Assembly (NCBI RefSeq): GCF_002086695.1
Contig: NZ_MVIH01000003.1
Coordinates: 310,001-374,000 of the forward strand
Length of the DNA: 64,000 nt
Reading direction: 5' to 3'
Origin: Mycolicibacterium rhodesiae
GTDB lineage: Bacteria; Actinomycetota; Actinomycetes; Mycobacteriales; Mycobacteriaceae
The translations under genes were made by a program, and so were the position numbers. Numbering within the stretch: the stretch's first letter is position 1; every line of letters starts with the position of its first letter. The notes below the pieces were generated by a model. The model searched no databases and was not told the DNA's origin. It was given only the letters and a program-made list of their open reading frames with translations. Below, one piece after another: positions 62,336 through 64,000 of the stretch.

Positions 62336-63238
62336 TCAGAAGTATCGGGGGAACGGACTCCAATCGGGATCGCGCTTTTCCAGGAACGCATCCCGGCCCT
62401 CGACGGCCTCGTCGGTCATGTAGGCCAGCCGGGTGGCTTCCCCGGCGAACAGTTGCTGTCCCACCAGCCCGTCGTCGAGCAGGTTGAAGGCGAACTTCAG
62501 CATGCGTTGGGCCTGCGGTGATTTGCCGTTGATCTCCTTGGCCCATTGCACACCCACGTTTTCCAGCTCGGCGTGGTCGACCACCTCGTTGACCGCACCC
62601 ATGTGGTGCATCTGCTCGGCGGTGTAGGGCCTGCCGAGGAAGAAGATCTCCCTGGCGAACTTCTGGCCGACCTGCCGTGCCAGATAAGCGCTGCCGTACC
62701 CACCGTCGAAGCTGCCGACGTCGGCGTCGGTCTGCTTGAACCGGGCGTGCTCTCGGCTGGCCAGCGTCAGGTCGCACACCACGTGCAAGCTGTGCCCCCC
62801 GCCGGCCGCCCACCCGTTGACCAAGCAGATGACGACCTTCGGCATGAACCGGATCAGCCGCTGTACCTCCAGAATGTGCAGTCGCCCCGCCCGCGCCGGA
62901 TCGACCGACTCGGCGGTCTCTCCTTCGGCGTACTGGTATCCGCTCCGGCCTCGGATGCGTTGGTCGCCGCCCGAGCAGAACGCCCAGCCGCCGTCTTTCG
63001 CCGACGGCCCATTGCCGGTCAGCAGCACCACGCCGACATCCGGCGACATCCGGGCGTGGTCGAGCGCGCGGTACAGCTCGTCGACGGTGTGCGGCCGAAA
63101 TGCGTTGCGCACGTCGGGACGGTCGAAGGCCACCCGCACCGTGCCGTCGGAGACGTGGCGGTGATAGGTGATATCGGTCAGGTCCTCGAAGCCGTCGATG
63201 GCTCGCCACTGCGACGGGTCAAACGGATTGTCAGTCAA
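62336..63238 (-). CDS. menB: 1,4-dihydroxy-2-naphthoyl-CoA synthase
   Basis: Crotonase-fold enzyme cyclising o-succinylbenzoyl-CoA in menaquinone synthesis. 300 aa. DITYHRHVSDGTVRVAFDRPDVRNAFRPHTVDELYRAL, FCSGGDQRIRGRSGYQYAEG and INGWAAGGGHSLHVV-type oxyanion region (VNGWAAGGGHSLHV) are diagnostic, and DADVGSFDGGYGSAYLARQVG supplies the active-site Asp. The start is TTG, unusual, overlapping the upstream stop by 4 nt, but no better start exists in frame before it. Confidence 0.96.
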   Translation of the reverse strand: MTDNPFDPSQWRAIDGFEDLTDITYHRHVSDGTVRVAFDRPDVRNAFRPHTVDELYRALDHARMSPDVGVVLLTGNGPSAKDGGWAFCSGGDQRIRGRSGYQYAEGETAESVDPARAGRLHILEVQRLIRFMPKVVICLVNGWAAGGGHSLHVVCDLTLASREHARFKQTDADVGSFDGGYGSAYLARQVGQKFAREIFFLGRPYTAEQMHHMGAVNEVVDHAELENVGVQWAKEINGKSPQAQRMLKFAFNLLDDGLVGQQLFAGEATRLAYMTDEAVEGRDAFLEKRDPDWSPFPRYF

Positions 63239-63714
63239 GGGTTTTGAACTCCATCGTTGAGGGGATCGAATCGGAATACCGCACAGCGGCCGGCCAGGGC
63301 CTCGAATTCGTCGGGCTTGCCGTCGGTGACCAGCCCGGCGTTCTTCATGAAGCTGACCCCGGTCGGAACCAGCACGGGGAACGCCCGAAGCAGCGGGCGC
63401 GCCTCCTCGGCCGGCAGCTCCACGATGCGCACCGCTTCACTGCGCCTGCCCGTAGTCAGGGTGACGACGCCGGCGGCGCGGGCGTTGCGCACCCAGTCCG
63501 CGCCGGGGAAGCCACCCACCACGTAGCGTTTGCCGTCGACGGTGAACGGGGTGATCGGCGTCGACCGTGCCTTGCCCGACGTGCGACCTGGAACGGTCAG
63601 CACGATCGGCGACTCGCCGCCAAAGGACGTCAGGCCCAGACGCATCGCCGCCATGAAGATCTTGTTCATCGGCTTGAGCCACCACGGCGGCCTGATGCGC
63701 TCGGAGTCGGCCAT
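63235..63714 (-). CDS. Deazaflavin-dependent oxidoreductase, nitroreductase family (Ddn-like)
   Basis: 159-aa split-barrel FDOR-A type protein: FGGESPIVLTVPGRTSGKARSTPITPFTVDGKRYVVGGFPGADWVRNARAAG is the F420-binding family core. The ATG at MADSERIRPP is preceded by acceptable context; the upstream frame is Arg-rich and unlike the family. Its stop overlaps the TTG of menB, so translation of menB is probably coupled. A role in reducing quinones, near menB, is attractive but inferred. A paralogue lies near 29.6 kb. Confidence 0.87.
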   Translation of the reverse strand: MADSERIRPPWWLKPMNKIFMAAMRLGLTSFGGESPIVLTVPGRTSGKARSTPITPFTVDGKRYVVGGFPGADWVRNARAAGVVTLTTGRRSEAVRIVELPAEEARPLLRAFPVLVPTGVSFMKNAGLVTDGKPDEFEALAGRCAVFRFDPLNDGVQNP

Positions 63715-63800
63715 GCCCAAAAGGTACGCCAACCGGTTTCGGCGCAACCTAAGGGCCGAAGCCGTTGTAACACCAGCCCCAACAGGCGCGATCGAAACAT

Positions 63801-64000
63801 ATGCCACATTTGACGAGTGCGTCAGCAGCCGACAGTGGACAGGCGGAACACTTCCGGCGCATTCTCGCCGAGCGCCGGGCCGAACTCGATGCCCGGTTGG
63901 CTGACGACGCGCGTCGGTTGGCGGCCCGTCGCCGGGCAGGCAGCACCTGCGGGGTCAAGGCGATTCGCTACCGCATGCGCAAGCTGGAGCGTCAGCGCGA
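63801..64000 (+). CDS. 5' part of a basic helical protein running off the window
   Basis: Open frame from ATG to the end: MPHLTSASAADSGQAEHFRR, then Arg/Ala/Glu-rich helical sequence (ILAERRAELDARLADDARRLAARRRAGS) and CGVKAIRYRMRKLERQR. High GC at third positions supports coding, but there is no clear ribosome site and the rest is missing. Function unknown; the Arg-rich helix could be a nucleic-acid-binding or coiled-coil segment. Opposite frames over the same bases are shadow-like. Confidence 0.45.
   Translation, partial: MPHLTSASAADSGQAEHFRRILAERRAELDARLADDARRLAARRRAGSTCGVKAIRYRMRKLERQR

Overview
The window is chromosomal DNA from a high-GC mycobacterium, most likely a fast-growing Mycolicibacterium-type species. 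GTG starts are frequent and genes are often coupled by 4-nt stop/start overlaps. Gene order follows, from my memory of the M. tuberculosis map, the interval senX3-regX3 (Rv0490) to menB (Rv0548c). Genes found there in M. tuberculosis but absent here include cmaA2, mmpS2/mmpL2, the Rv0532 PE_PGRS gene and fabH. In their place are lineage-specific genes: an exopolysaccharide priming transferase, a copper ATPase, an ECF sigma/Rieske pair with a divergent cupredoxin operon, ahpCD with a nitronate monooxygenase, an IS30-type element, a two-component system, and a PE-less PGRS aspartic protease.

Layout. 0-13 kb: senX3 (3' end) and regX3, the exopolysaccharide transferase, then a conserved block (Rv0495c-like, exopolyphosphatase-like, membrane protein, TIM-barrel isomerase, thioesterase-like, proC, HTH protein, ribosomal protein bS22, SDR, PlsC-like acyltransferase, hadD, serB1, thioredoxin-fold protein). 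13-20 kb: haem genes hemA-hemC-hemD-hemB followed by four small membrane proteins. 20-30 kb, accessory: amidohydrolase, GPP34 protein, Cu+ P-type ATPase behind a CsoR-like palindrome, MpaB-like oxygenase with a TetR regulator, and the ECF sigma/Rieske and cupredoxin/phosphoesterase/membrane-protein divergon. 30-36 kb: hemL and the cytochrome c maturation chain (thioredoxin-like, CcdA, ResB, CcsA). 36-45 kb: ParA-like ATPase, menA, a secreted Ala-rich protein, MarR regulator, MTA phosphorylase, galE3-like gene, ahpC-ahpD and nitronate monooxygenase. 46-47.3 kb: a complete IS30-type element. 47-54 kb: a two-component system and a coupled chain of GT2, DUF2064, methyltransferase, molybdopterin oxidoreductase and membrane protein, facing a polytopic membrane glycosyltransferase-like gene. 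54-64 kb: menaquinone genes menE and menB with F420/FMN-type oxidoreductases, pitA flanked by two DUF3349 paralogues, and the PGRS aspartic protease.

Several modules fit together. Haem synthesis (hemABCD, hemL), cytochrome c assembly and menaquinone synthesis (menA, menE, menB) all serve the respiratory chain. RegX3, the exopolyphosphatase-like protein and PitA are phosphate-related. CopA and the cupredoxin make a copper theme in the accessory section.

The most interesting signals are three. First, a near-identical promoter-like motif is repeated on opposite strands between the ECF sigma gene and the cupredoxin operon, and the sigma gene overlaps a Rieske protein that could be a redox-sensing anti-sigma factor. 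Second, a very long, near-perfect palindrome lies in frame inside the 5' end of resB. Third, a PGRS region is joined to a pepsin-like protease behind an ordinary signal peptide instead of a PE domain. I saw no tRNA, rRNA or CRISPR array.
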